Assembly: GCA_963762865.1 (NCBI GenBank)
Contig: CAVXNC010000021.1
Coordinates: 248,001 to 312,000, forward strand
DNA: 64,000 bases
From: DATHAP01 sp963762865
GTDB lineage: Bacteria > Actinomycetota > Actinomycetes > JACCUZ01
Direction: 5' to 3'
In this document: one piece after another, positions 41,558 to 49,648 of the stretch
Layout: every line of letters starts with the position of its first letter
Position numbering within the stretch: the stretch's first letter is position 1
Position numbers and translations under genes: made by a program
The notes under the pieces: generated by a model
Databases searched by the model: none
Told to the model about the DNA's origin: nothing
Seen by the model: the letters and a program-made list of their open reading frames with translations, nothing else

Positions 41558-42724
41558 GTGGCGGCAGTGTCGACCGGGCCGGAGGCCACCCCCCGCGTGC
41601 TGCTCGACGCCACGTCCGTCCCGGCGGACCGCGGGGGCGTGGGCCGGTACGTCGACGGGCTGGTGGGAGCTCTCGGCTCGATCGGCCGGTCGATGGTGGT
41701 GGTCTGCCAGCGGTCCGACGCCGAGCGGTTCACCCGGCTGGCGGGTGACGCGGCCGAGATCGTGGCCGGGCCCTCCGCCATCTCGCACCGGCCGGCCCGG
41801 CTGGCCTGGGAGCAGACCGGCCTCCCGCTGGTCGCCCAGCAGGTGGGTGCCGACGTCATCCACTCGCCCTACTACACGATGCCGCTGCACGCGCCGGTGC
41901 CAGTCGTGGTGACCCTGCACGACGTCACCTTCTTCTCCGAGCCCGAGCTGCACAGCGCGGTCCGCACCGGGTTCTACCGGTCGGCGACCCGCACGGCGGT
42001 CCGCCGGGCGGCGCGGGTCGTCGTCCCGTCGCAGGCCACCCGCGACGAGCTGGTGCGGCTCCTCGACGCGGACCCGGCGCGCATCGACGTCGCGCTGCAC
42101 GGCGTGGACCTCGCCACCTTCCACCCCCCGTCGGACGCCGAGTGCCACCGGGTCTCCGACCGGCTCGGGCTGCACGGCCGGCCGTACGTCGCCTTCCTCG
42201 GTGTCCTCGAGCGGCGCAAGAACGTGCCCGACCTGGTGCGCGGCTGGGTGCGCGCGGTCGACGGTCTCGCTGAGCCACCGGTGCTCGTGCTGGCCGGCAG
42301 CAGCGGCTGGGACGACGGCGTCGACCAGGCCGTCGCCGAGGTCCCGAGCCACCTCAAGGTGGTCCGCCCCGGCTTCCTCCGGCCGGCCGACCTCCCGGGC
42401 CTGCTCGGCGGGGCGACGGTCGTCGCGTACCCGAGCAAGGCGGAGGGCTTCGGCCTGCCGGTCCTCGAGGCGATGGCGTGCGGCGCCGCGGTCCTGACCG
42501 CCCGGCGGCTGTCGCTGCCCGAGGTCGGCGGTGACGCGGTGGCCTACACCGAGCCCGACGTCGACTCGATCGCCACGTCGCTGCGCGCCCTCATCGACGA
42601 CGAGGACCGGCGACGGCTGCTGTCGCGGTCCGGGCCGGAGCGGGCCAAGGAGTTCACCTGGGAGGCCTCCGCGCTCGCCCACTTCGAGACCTATCGCCGA
42701 GCCGCGGCCGGCGTCCCGGTCTGA
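41558..42724 (+). CDS. Family 4 glycosyltransferase (mannosyltransferase-like)
   Basis: GT-B glycosyltransferase of 388 residues. It begins RVLLDATSVPADRGGVGRYVDGLVGAL, has HSPYYTMPLHAPVPVVVTLHDVTFF, the hinge region GRPYVAFLGVLERRKNVPDLVRGW and the EX7E site in SKAEGFGLPVLEAMACGAAVL. GTG at 41558 has AGGAG 10 nt upstream; another GTG at 41567 is less well placed. It is followed 11 nt later by a GDP-mannose-type pyrophosphorylase, so it may use GDP-mannose, as in mannose-containing wall glycans or phosphatidylinositol mannosides. Donor is inferred from the neighbour. Confidence 0.87.
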   Translation: MAAVSTGPEATPRVLLDATSVPADRGGVGRYVDGLVGALGSIGRSMVVVCQRSDAERFTRLAGDAAEIVAGPSAISHRPARLAWEQTGLPLVAQQVGADVIHSPYYTMPLHAPVPVVVTLHDVTFFSEPELHSAVRTGFYRSATRTAVRRAARVVVPSQATRDELVRLLDADPARIDVALHGVDLATFHPPSDAECHRVSDRLGLHGRPYVAFLGVLERRKNVPDLVRGWVRAVDGLAEPPVLVLAGSSGWDDGVDQAVAEVPSHLKVVRPGFLRPADLPGLLGGATVVAYPSKAEGFGLPVLEAMACGAAVLTARRLSLPEVGGDAVAYTEPDVDSIATSLRALIDDEDRRRLLSRSGPERAKEFTWEASALAHFETYRRAAAGVPV

Positions 42725-42735
42725 GGGACCAGCCG

Positions 42736-43818
42736 ATGGGGGAAGCAGTCCTGCTGGTGGGCGGGAAGGGGACCCGGCTGCGCCCGCTGACGGTCAACAC
42801 GCCCAAGCCGATGCTGGCCACCGCGGGCGCGCCGTTCCTGCACCACGTGCTCACCCGGGCGCGCGACGCCGGCATCGACCGCGTGGTGCTCGCCACGTCC
42901 TACCGGCCGGAGGTCTTCCGGGACGGCATCGGTGACGGCTCGTCCCTCGGGTTGCGCGTCGACTACGTCACCGAGGACGTGCCGATGGGCACCGGCGGCG
43001 GCATCCGCAACGTGGCCGGGCTGCTCGAGAGCGGGCCGGACGACCCGGTCGTGATCCTCAACGGCGACGTGCTGTCGGGGCACGACCTGGCCCGGCAGGT
43101 CGACCTGCACCTCTCCTCCGGCGCGGACGCGACGCTGCACCTCACCGAGGTCGAGGACCCGCGCGCCTTCGGCTGCGTGCCGACCGACGAGCAGGGCCGG
43201 GTGACCGCCTTCCTGGAGAAGACGCCGAACCCGGTGACCAACAGGATCAACGCCGGCTGCTACGTCTTCCGCCGGTCGGTCATCGACGCCATCCCCGGGG
43301 ACCGGCCGGTGTCGGTCGAGCGAGAGACCTTCCCTGACCTGGTCGCTTCCGGTGCGCTGGTGCTGGGGCACGTGGACGTCGCCTACTGGCTGGACCTCGG
43401 GACCCCCGCTGCCTTCGTGCGCGGTTCGTGCGACCTGGTCCGCGGTCTCGTCGCGTCGCCCGCCCTGCCCGGCCCGGTCGGCGACTCGTTGCTGCTGGAG
43501 GGCGCGCACGTCGCGGCGGACGCCGTCGTCAGCGGCGGCACCGTCGTCGGCCGCTACGCCATGGTGGGTCGCGGGGCGGTCGTCGAAGGCTCGGTCCTGC
43601 TCGACCGTGCCGTGGTCGGCGCCGGCGCGACGGTCCGCGGGAGCGTCATCGGGGCCTCGGCCACCGTGGGTGACCGCACGATGCTGGACGGCGTGGTCGT
43701 GGGCGACGACGCGTCGGTCGGTGCCGACAACGAGCTGGCCCCGGGCGCCCGGGTGTGGTGCGACGCCGTGCTGCCGGACCGCTGCCTCCGGTTCTCGTCG
43801 GACGAGGCGTCGACCTGA
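42736..43818 (+). CDS. Mannose-1-phosphate guanylyltransferase-like NDP-sugar synthase
   Basis: Protein of 360 residues. The nucleotidyltransferase half starts AVLLVGGKGTRLRPLTVNTPKPML (glycine-rich loop and catalytic Lys), has DVPMGTGGGIRNV, the metal site VILNGDVLSG, and NAGCYVFRRSVID, AYWLDLGTPAAF. The C-terminal third is a left-handed beta-helix of hexapeptide-like repeats (VVGRYAMVGRGAVVEGSVLLDRAVVGAGA). This two-domain form is typical of actinobacterial GDP-mannose pyrophosphorylases, though glucose-1-phosphate enzymes look alike. It would work with ManB at 58818 to make GDP-mannose for the adjacent glycosyltransferase. Confidence 0.88.
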   Translation: MGEAVLLVGGKGTRLRPLTVNTPKPMLATAGAPFLHHVLTRARDAGIDRVVLATSYRPEVFRDGIGDGSSLGLRVDYVTEDVPMGTGGGIRNVAGLLESGPDDPVVILNGDVLSGHDLARQVDLHLSSGADATLHLTEVEDPRAFGCVPTDEQGRVTAFLEKTPNPVTNRINAGCYVFRRSVIDAIPGDRPVSVERETFPDLVASGALVLGHVDVAYWLDLGTPAAFVRGSCDLVRGLVASPALPGPVGDSLLLEGAHVAADAVVSGGTVVGRYAMVGRGAVVEGSVLLDRAVVGAGATVRGSVIGASATVGDRTMLDGVVVGDDASVGADNELAPGARVWCDAVLPDRCLRFSSDEAST

Positions 43819-44029
43819 CTCGAGTCCCACACGTTGCTCGGAGAAGGTGACGACGGGGGACGGGGACCTGTGCTCTCTATCCGAGGTCAGTTGCCCAGGC
43901 ACCGGGACAACGGCCCTCCGGGGCGACGTCCGGCCGCAAGCTCGGTCGCCTCGACCTTGGCGGTCAGGGACGCAGCGACTATCCCCAGCAGGCGCACGCT
44001 GGTCGATGATGCGAACCACGGCCGTCTGG
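43819..44029. other. Gene-free junction at the left edge of the accessory block
   Basis: Two hundred bases between the pyrophosphorylase and the Lrp-type gene. I see no convincing coding sequence, tRNA or terminator here. It separates conserved sugar genes from a block with different content. Confidence 0.5.
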
Positions 44030-44482
44030 TCAGACGGGTAGCCCGCGGGAGGGCAGCACTTGCTTCATGACGATCGTGGAGGTCAGCCGCTGCACCCCGG
44101 GGAGCCGGGCGAGCTGGTCGTCTTCGATCTCCTGGTAGTCGCCCAGCGAGGGCACCGCCAACCGCAGCAGGTAGTCCGGGTTGCCGAACAGCCGCTGCGC
44201 CTGCACCACGGCAGCAATTTCAGCGACCGCTGCCTCGAAGCCCAGCAGGGTCGCGCGGTCCTCTTGGCGCATCTCGACGAACACCAAGACCTCGACCGGC
44301 AGCCCGACCCGCTCTCGATCCAGCACCGCCTGGTACCCAGCGATGATCCCGGAGCGCTCCAGCTCGCGCACCCGTCGCTGGCAGGGGGAGACCGACAGCC
44401 CCACACGCGCAGCCAAGTCGGTGAGGCTGATCCGACCCTCACCTTGCAGCACAGCAAGGATCTTGCGGTCCAAACGATCCAT
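44030..44482 (-). CDS. Lrp/AsnC family transcriptional regulator
   Basis: Regulator of 150 residues. The N-terminal helix-turn-helix is LDRKILAVLQGEGRISLTDLAARVGLSVSPCQRRVRELERSGIIAGYQAVLD, followed by the RAM/AsnC effector domain (VEVLVFVEMRQEDRATLLGFEAAVAEI, VQAQRLFGNPDYLLRLAVPSLGDYQEI). It probably senses an amino acid or similar small molecule. ATG at 44482 has GGAGG about 9 nt upstream; the open frame beyond it is not coding. It is transcribed away from an ABC exporter operon with about 80 bp between starts, the usual layout for a local regulator of that exporter. Confidence 0.92.
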   Translation of the reverse strand: MDRLDRKILAVLQGEGRISLTDLAARVGLSVSPCQRRVRELERSGIIAGYQAVLDRERVGLPVEVLVFVEMRQEDRATLLGFEAAVAEIAAVVQAQRLFGNPDYLLRLAVPSLGDYQEIEDDQLARLPGVQRLTSTIVMKQVLPSRGLPV

Positions 44483-44551
44483 GCGCGAGATCCTCCCACG
44501 ATCGGGCGCGAAGCCAGCGAAAAAAGGGAACACTTTCCGGAGCGATCCGCT

Positions 44552-44557
44552 TAGCAT
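44552..44557 (+). promoter_or_regulatory. Leaderless-type -10 element for the mini-ORF and exporter operon
   Basis: TAGCAT, 7 nt before the ATG at 44565. The region just upstream (44519-44536) is relatively A-rich, which may include the Lrp-type operator. Confidence 0.5.
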
Positions 44558-44564
44558 TCCCGGC

Positions 44565-44642
44565 ATGACCATCACCTCCGTAGCTGCGTTCGCGGCCGTC
44601 GCCGCGCCCTGGTCGCCGCACCCGGCCCGGACCGGGCGATGA
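44565..44642 (+). CDS. 25-residue leader peptide coupled to the ABC exporter
   Basis: Short open frame of 25 codons (starting MTITSVAAFAAVAAPW). TAGCAT lies 7 nt before its ATG, so the exporter transcript would begin at this codon. Its TGA stop overlaps the ATG of the ABC ATPase gene (ATGA), and the ATPase has only a weak ribosome-binding site, so ribosomes that finish the leader could re-initiate on the transporter. The peptide itself resembles nothing I recognise and may matter only through its translation. Ala-rich composition could allow attenuation-like control, which is speculative. Confidence 0.5.
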   Translation: MTITSVAAFAAVAAPWSPHPARTGR

Positions 44643-45577
44643 ACCCGACCCAGGACATCGTCAGGGTCCGCGGCCTGACCAAGACCTACGGCGGACGCGC
44701 CGTCGTCGACCACCTCGACCTGGACGTCGCTGCGAGTGAAGTGGTCGGCCTGATCGGCGCCAATGGCGCCGGCAAGACCACGACGGTGGAGTGTCTGCAG
44801 GGCCTGCGCCATCCCGACAGCGGCACCGTGCACGTGCTAGGCCTGGACCCGATCCGCGACGCCGACCGGCTGCGGCCGATGATCGGCAGTCAGCTGCAGG
44901 AGTCCGGTCTGCCGGACCGGCTCAAGGTCCGTGAGGCGATCCGGCTGTTCGCCGGCCCCGGCGCGGTCGACGCCGACGAACTGCTCGAACGGTTCGGGCT
45001 CGCCCACCGCCGCAACGACGCGTTCGGCACGATGAGCGGCGGGGAGAAGCAGCGCCTGTTCCTGGTGCTCGCCCTGCTCAACCGGCCCCGCCTGGTGATC
45101 CTCGACGAGCTCACCCAGGGCCTCGACCCGGCCGCCCGCCGAGAGGTGTGGGCGTCGGTGACGAGGCTGCGCGACGCCGGCACCACCGTCCTGCTGGTGA
45201 CCCATGAGCTCGACCAGGCCGAGGAGCTCTGCGATCGGGTGGTCGCGATGCGGGCCGGCAGAGTGCTCGACACCGGGACGCCCGCCGAGCTGGTCGCCCG
45301 GCACGCCGCGGCCGCGACGGTCCGGTTCGGACTTCCCGCCGGTGACCCGACGGGCGACCTGCTCGGCCTGTGCGACCTCAGCGGCGTCCGAGACGTGGTC
45401 CGCACCGGCGACCAGGTCGCCGTCGTCGGTGACCGGTCGACTATCGCCCACGTCGGCGCCTGGCTGGTGGCGGGCGGCCGGATCCCCGACGACCTCCGGG
45501 TCGAGGCGCCCGACCTCGAGGACGCCCTGCTCACCTTGCTCGAAGGACCCTCCGACACCCGGGAAGACGCTGCGTGA
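44639..45577 (+). CDS. ABC transporter ATPase, DrrA/multidrug type
   Basis: ATPase of 312 residues. Walker A is LIGANGAGKTTT, the signature is MSGGEKQRL, Walker B is LVILDELTQGLDPAARREVW (Leu where many relatives have Pro) and the switch is LLVTHELDQAEELCDRV. A C-terminal ~90-residue extension typical of DrrA-type drug exporters follows. It pairs with the permease immediately downstream through an ATGA overlap. Substrate is unknown; toxic metabolites or antibiotics are usual for this class, and the Lrp-type regulator next door suggests the signal is a small molecule. Confidence 0.93.
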   Translation: MNPTQDIVRVRGLTKTYGGRAVVDHLDLDVAASEVVGLIGANGAGKTTTVECLQGLRHPDSGTVHVLGLDPIRDADRLRPMIGSQLQESGLPDRLKVREAIRLFAGPGAVDADELLERFGLAHRRNDAFGTMSGGEKQRLFLVLALLNRPRLVILDELTQGLDPAARREVWASVTRLRDAGTTVLLVTHELDQAEELCDRVVAMRAGRVLDTGTPAELVARHAAAATVRFGLPAGDPTGDLLGLCDLSGVRDVVRTGDQVAVVGDRSTIAHVGAWLVAGGRIPDDLRVEAPDLEDALLTLLEGPSDTREDAA

Positions 45578-46374
45578 TGACCACCCCTACCGTGACCCGC
45601 ACCAGCGAAACCGTGGAGCCCGAGGGGCGCCGCGGACGACACCCCTCGGCCACACGCCGGCTGCTCGGCACCGAGCTCCGGCTGATGGGCCGCGACCCGA
45701 TGACGCTCACGTTCGTGCTGGTCTTCCCGATCGTGTCGATGCTGATCATCGGCGGCTCGTTCGGCACCCAGCCAGACGAGGTGTTCCCGGTCAACCCGTC
45801 GCATTGGTACGTCGCGTCGTACTTCTCCGTGGTCATCGGGGCCACCGGCCTGATCATGCTGCCGGTTCGGATCGCCACCTACCGCGAGCGCGGGGTACTT
45901 CGCCGCTTCGCCGCCGCCGGCTTCCCCCGCTGGTCGTTCGCGATCGCGCAGATGGCGGTCGGGCTTGCCGCGATCGCCGTCTCCGGGGCGGTCCTGCTCG
46001 CCGCCGCCGCCCCCGTGTACGGCGTCCCCAAGGTCGACGACCCTGTGCAGGTCGTCGCCGGCGTACTGGTCGGTTCGGTGGCTTTCGTCAGCCTGGGTGT
46101 GTTGCTCGGGACGATCCTCCCCTCGGCCCGCGCCGCCCAGGCGGTCGGCCTGATGCTGTTCTTCCCGTCGTTCCTGCTGGGCGTGGGCGGGCCACCTCCG
46201 GCGGTGATGTCCGAGCCGCTACGCGAGATCTCGGACAAGCTGCCACTGGCGATGGTCAACGACGTGGTGCGCCAGGGCTGGCTAGGCCTGGGCAATGCCA
46301 CCGGCACCCTGGCAACAGTGGGCCTGATCGCGATCGTCGCCGCCGTGCTCGCGGCGCGCCGCACCGCTCTGTGA
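45574..46374 (+). CDS. ABC-2 type transporter permease
   Basis: Permease of 266 residues with six hydrophobic segments, beginning with RRLLGTELRLMGRDPMTLTFVLVFPIVSMLIIGG and containing RERGVLRRFAAAGFPRWSFAIAQM, the charged loop typical of DrrB/ABC-2 permeases. It forms the membrane part of the exporter with the preceding ATPase. The stop overlaps the GTG of the next small membrane-protein gene (GTGA), so all are one operon. Confidence 0.92.
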   Translation: MMTTPTVTRTSETVEPEGRRGRHPSATRRLLGTELRLMGRDPMTLTFVLVFPIVSMLIIGGSFGTQPDEVFPVNPSHWYVASYFSVVIGATGLIMLPVRIATYRERGVLRRFAAAGFPRWSFAIAQMAVGLAAIAVSGAVLLAAAAPVYGVPKVDDPVQVVAGVLVGSVAFVSLGVLLGTILPSARAAQAVGLMLFFPSFLLGVGGPPPAVMSEPLREISDKLPLAMVNDVVRQGWLGLGNATGTLATVGLIAIVAAVLAARRTAL

Positions 46375-46985
46375 GCACCCGACGGCTGGCCCCTGACTGC
46401 CGGTCCTTCATGATCGCCGCCTACACCCTCGGCATCCTCATTTTTGCCGCGGTCGGTCCGCTCATCGCGACGAAGGCACTCTGGATATCCGACGTCGCCA
46501 ACAATCCCTTGCCGTACGCGATGGCGCCATTCGTCTTCGGTGTCCTGGCGGGACCAAAGCTCTGGCGATCCGTGGTCGCTGGCCTCTTCATCTGTGTCGC
46601 GATGGTCGTCGTCTTCTACGTCGCCGACGACGCATCCAGCCCGTATCCGTTCAACGTCACAGGGCTGAGCGCCTACTTCGTTCAGGCCCTCGTCGCCGGA
46701 CCCGTGTTCGGCCTGCTTGGCGGCCTGTCGACGGGGCTGTCCGGACGGGTGCGGGTCTTGGCCGTGTCGGCGCTGTGCCTGGCTGCCCTCATCTGGCAGG
46801 TTCGCAGTAATTCTGGGCTGGATCTGCGTCCGGGCGAGGCCGTCGCTGATGTTGCCCTCATCGTGAATGTCGTGGTCTGGTCGATGCTCGTCCTGGTTGC
46901 GACGCGGTGGTCGCTAAGGTCGGAGACGGAGCCACCCCGTCTGTCAGCGTCACGCACGAGTCCGACGGCATCCCGTCCGAGTTGA
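46371..46985 (+). CDS. Small polytopic membrane protein of unknown function
   Basis: Protein of 204 residues from the GTG at 46371, coupled to the permease; an ATG at 46410 would start directly at the first helix (MIAAYTLGILIFAAVGPLIA). It has five hydrophobic segments: the first, one near YAMAPFVFGVLAG, one near VVAGLFICVAMVVVFYV, one near FVQALVAGPVFGLLGGL and one or two at the end. The last ~20 residues are polar and Ser/Thr-rich. GC content appears lower than in the rest of the window (for example a run of five T near 46440). I do not recognise the family; position suggests an accessory of the ABC exporter. Confidence 0.7.
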   Translation: MSTRRLAPDCRSFMIAAYTLGILIFAAVGPLIATKALWISDVANNPLPYAMAPFVFGVLAGPKLWRSVVAGLFICVAMVVVFYVADDASSPYPFNVTGLSAYFVQALVAGPVFGLLGGLSTGLSGRVRVLAVSALCLAALIWQVRSNSGLDLRPGEAVADVALIVNVVVWSMLVLVATRWSLRSETEPPRLSASRTSPTASRPS

Positions 46986-47017
46986 CCCGTGAACTCGTGC
47001 CGTTGGCTCGGCGCTTT

Positions 47018-47593
47018 CTAGGTCCCGGCTTGGTCGAGACCGGCCAGGAGGTACGCCGGTTCACCACCTTGTACGGGCCTGGCCGGGGGTTCGGGATGTC
47101 GACGCCGCCTCGCGGCTGATCGAGGCCGAGGGGCGCCCGTGAAGCGTGCCCGGCCAGGTCGTCCGGGTGGGTCGGCTCCAACGTTGCGGTCGTAGTGGCG
47201 AGCCATCAGCTCCCAGTACGCCATCACCAGCCCCATCTCCAACGCCGTGGCTACCGCGGCCGGCATCGCGCGGCGCTGACGGGCGGCGACCATCGCGACA
47301 AGCCCCGAGGCGGTCGCGGCGACGTCGACCGCCATCGCGGTGTCCATCGGCCGCTCGGCGATCCACTGCTCCTCACCCAGCACCGCCCGGGTCGCCCATG
47401 CCCGATCGTGCGCGGGTTTGCCGAACACGACCGGGTTGACCGCCATCCATACGCCGACCAGCGCGGCGTCGCGCCAGCTGCGTCGCCACACCGGGACGAG
47501 CATCAGCGGTGCGCTCGCCCACCTCGTCCACGCGCTCCACGGATTGCTGTGCCGCGCGAACACCGCCCGCTGGACCTTCCGCCAGTCCTCCAT
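47018..47593 (-). CDS. DUF6653-like small membrane protein
   Basis: Protein of 191 residues. It begins MEDWRKVQRAVFARHSNPWSAW and continues TRWASAPLMLVPVWRRSWRDAALVGVWMAVNPVVFGKP, which I recognise as the DUF6653 pattern, with HDRAWATRAVLGEEQW and three further hydrophobic stretches before YWELMARHYDRN. The last ~50 residues are Arg/Pro-rich and may be a non-conserved tail. ATG at 47593 has GAGGGAG 6 nt upstream; the frame is open to 47647. It converges on the small membrane protein gene. Function unknown. Confidence 0.75.
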   Translation of the reverse strand: MEDWRKVQRAVFARHSNPWSAWTRWASAPLMLVPVWRRSWRDAALVGVWMAVNPVVFGKPAHDRAWATRAVLGEEQWIAERPMDTAMAVDVAATASGLVAMVAARQRRAMPAAVATALEMGLVMAYWELMARHYDRNVGADPPGRPGRARFTGAPRPRSAARRRRHPEPPARPVQGGEPAYLLAGLDQAGT

Positions 47594-47927
47594 CGACGGC
47601 TCCCTCGGCCCTGCCTCCTGGTTGTGCACTCCGGGGCCTGCTCCCAAGGTGCCGTCGGGTGCATGGAACTACACGGCCCACGACGGCGTGACGACCTCCC
47701 GCCCAACGTAGCTCGCTTGGCCCGCACCAGCAGCAAGCGCGCGGCAACTCCTCTTCTGGGCACCGCACCGACGGCGTCATGACGAGGTCGATGACGTTTC
47801 GGAGACTCCCTGCGAGGCTGGCCTCGAGCGACAGACGTTGATCGCGAACGATCTGGTCAGCTAGATCCAGCCGGAACCTTCATGATCATGAGCGACTTAC
47901 GCCGGCGCGCAGCGACCGTCTTTGGTG
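47594..47927. other. Gene-free gap of about 330 bases at the right edge of the accessory block
   Basis: No convincing coding sequence on either strand, no tRNA and no terminator hairpin followed by T residues. Base composition is less GC-rich than the flanks from about 47800 to 47910. The only clear structure is the 12-bp palindrome at 47880-47891. It may be a scar of the insertion or deletion that placed the Lrp/ABC block here. Confidence 0.5.
47880..47891. repeat. 12-bp perfect palindrome
   Basis: TCATGATCATGA is its own reverse complement and lies about 36 bp beyond the stop of the DUF3105 gene. It stands out in an otherwise GC-rich area; it may be a protein-binding site, but no promoter is next to it. 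Confidence 0.4.
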
Positions 47928-48650
47928 TCAGGCGGCGTTGGGCTCCGGGGAGTCGCTGGCCGGGTGGTCCTCGATGAACTTCTGGACCGCCTCGCCACTG
48001 ACCTTGCCGCACACCTGGGTGTAGCTGTCCTGCGAGCCCCAGTGCGACATGCCGAGGTGCTTGCCCGACGGGAACGTGCCGTAGGCGTCGTCCCACGCGC
48101 TGACCACGAACTTGCCGGTCGGGCCGACGGCGTCGTCTTCGCGAGCGCTGACCGCGAGATCCTTGAGCTGGTCGAGCTGGGCGCCCTTGATGGTGTCGTC
48201 GTACCAGAGAATCGTGTAGCCGTGCTCGAGGTTGTGCACCAGCTGCTCCATCTGCGGGCGGTCGCGGCTGGTGTAGAACTCGCGGGCCGGGAAGACCGGG
48301 GCCGCCCAGTGCGGGCCGTAGGACGGTGGCACCGTGGCGTACTCCTCGGTGGTGCCGTCGGGGTCGTGCTTGCGGGCGGCCTCGTTGTTGGTGCCCTTGC
48401 TGGTCTTGACCGCGCTGCAGCCCGCCGATGCGAGGCTGACGCCGAACGTCGCCAGGTCCTTGTTCGCCGGGTCGTTGCGGCTGTCGAGGTAGGCGGGGAT
48501 CGCTGCAGCGGCGACCAGGCCGAGGCCCACGACCGCGGCGATGATGATGAAGAGCATGCTCTTGCGCCGCTCCTTGGCCTGCTCGGCCTTGCGCATCGCC
48601 TCGATCTTCGCGCGCCGGTCGCGGTCCGCCTGCTTGGTCTTGTTGGCCAC
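47928..48650 (-). CDS. DUF3105 family membrane-anchored protein
   Basis: Protein of 240 residues. A strongly charged cytoplasmic N-terminus (KTKQADRDRRAKIEAMRKAEQAKERRKS) precedes one membrane helix (MLFIIIAAVVGLGLVAAAAIPAYL) and an extracellular DUF3105 domain with YATVPPSYGPHWAAPVFPAREFYTSRDRPQMEQLVHNLEHGYTILWYDD. The conserved His residues (GPHW, NLEHGY) suggest metal or ligand binding. The function of DUF3105 is not known to me. GTG at 48650 has TAGAAT 6 nt upstream, a leaderless arrangement, divergent from the glycosylase gene. Confidence 0.9.
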   Translation of the reverse strand: MANKTKQADRDRRAKIEAMRKAEQAKERRKSMLFIIIAAVVGLGLVAAAAIPAYLDSRNDPANKDLATFGVSLASAGCSAVKTSKGTNNEAARKHDPDGTTEEYATVPPSYGPHWAAPVFPAREFYTSRDRPQMEQLVHNLEHGYTILWYDDTIKGAQLDQLKDLAVSAREDDAVGPTGKFVVSAWDDAYGTFPSGKHLGMSHWGSQDSYTQVCGKVSGEAVQKFIEDHPASDSPEPNAA

Positions 48651-48656
48651 CGGCGG

Positions 48657-48662
48657 ATTCTA
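48657..48662 (-). promoter_or_regulatory. Leaderless-type -10 element for the DUF3105 gene
   Basis: TAGAAT on the minus strand, 6 nt from the GTG at 48650. Its last base falls in the ATG of the divergent glycosylase gene at 48662. Confidence 0.5.
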
Positions 48663-49648
48663 TGCAGCCGGCCTGTGAGACTGGCGACGTGACAGTCCGG
48701 AAGGTGACCGTCCGGGCCACGGCGCCGGTCGAGCGGCTGCGCCGCTGGCGGCCCGGCCGGCCGCTCGACCTCGGCCTGGTCCTCGGGCCGATGCGCCGGG
48801 GCAGCGGCGACCCGACGCACCGGCACGTCCCTGGCGTCGGCATCTGGCGGGCGACGCGCACGCCGGACGGACCGGCGACCACCGCCTACCGGGTGCTGCC
48901 CGGCGACGACGCCGTCGAGGTGCGGGCCTGGGGGCCGGGCGCGGACTGGGCGTTGGAGGCCGCGCCGGGCCTGCTCGGGGCCGCCGACGACCCCACCGGC
49001 TTCGAGCCCAGGCACCCGGTGGTCGCCGCGGCCTGGCGCAGGCACCCCGGCTGGCGGGTGCCCAGGTCGCGCCGCGTCCTCGACGCACTCGTGCCGGCCG
49101 TCCTCGAGCAGAAGGTCACCGGCCGGGAGGCCTGGCGGGCCTTCCGCACCCTCGTCCGGCAGTACGGCGAGCCGGCCCCCGGTCCCGTCGACCACCTGCC
49201 CGGCGGGCTGTGGGTCCAGCCCTCGCCGCGCACCTGGGCCACCGTGCCCTCCTGGGAGTGGCATCGGGCCGGCGTCGACCTGTCCCGCTCCCGGACGGTC
49301 GTGACGGCCGCCGCCTCCGCCGGCCGCCTCGAGGCGCTCGCCGACCTGCCGCCGGCCGAGGCGGCGACCCGGCTGCGGTCGCTGCCCGGCGTCGGTGTCT
49401 GGACGGCTGCGGAGGTTGGCCAGCGCGCCTTCGGCGACCCCGACGCGGTGTCCGTCGGCGACTACCACCTCTCGTCCCTCGTCGGGCTCGCACTGGTGGG
49501 GGAGAAGGTCGACGACGACGCGATGCTCGAGCTGCTCGAGCCCTACCGCGGGCATCGCTACCGCGCCGTCCGGATGATCGAGCTGTCGGGCGTACGTCCG
49601 GAACGGCATGGTCCGCGTTACGAAGGCCGCGACTACCGCGCGATGTGA
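48662..49648 (+). CDS. AlkA-like DNA-3-methyladenine glycosylase (HhH-GPD)
   Basis: Base-excision repair glycosylase of 328 residues from the ATG at 48662; a GTG at 48689 is an equally possible start. The C-terminal part is an HhH-GPD domain: VLDALVPAVLEQKVTGREAWRAF, the hairpin LRSLPGVGVWTAAEVGQRAFGDPDAVSVGDYHLSSLVG, where the Asp in VGDYHL is the expected catalytic residue, and ALVGEKVDDDAMLELLEPYRGHRYRAVRMI. The N-terminal ~120 residues would be the AlkA-type beta domain. It removes alkylated purines from DNA. It overlaps the convergent fbiB gene by 16 bases. Confidence 0.88.
   Translation: MQPACETGDVTVRKVTVRATAPVERLRRWRPGRPLDLGLVLGPMRRGSGDPTHRHVPGVGIWRATRTPDGPATTAYRVLPGDDAVEVRAWGPGADWALEAAPGLLGAADDPTGFEPRHPVVAAAWRRHPGWRVPRSRRVLDALVPAVLEQKVTGREAWRAFRTLVRQYGEPAPGPVDHLPGGLWVQPSPRTWATVPSWEWHRAGVDLSRSRTVVTAAASAGRLEALADLPPAEAATRLRSLPGVGVWTAAEVGQRAFGDPDAVSVGDYHLSSLVGLALVGEKVDDDAMLELLEPYRGHRYRAVRMIELSGVRPERHGPRYEGRDYRAM

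Noticed and set aside
43834..44070. 78-codon frame in the gap after the pyrophosphorylase gene
   Set aside because: No recognisable features, and it runs into the end of the Lrp-type gene on the other strand.
46907..47119. Short plus-strand frame of 70 codons overlapping two genes
   Set aside because: It overlaps the end of the membrane-protein gene and the end of the DUF6653 gene, has no domain and no good ribosome-binding site.
47373..47780. Minus- and plus-strand frames around the DUF6653 start
   Set aside because: They overlap the real gene and encode Arg/Ser/Pro-rich sequence without any motif.
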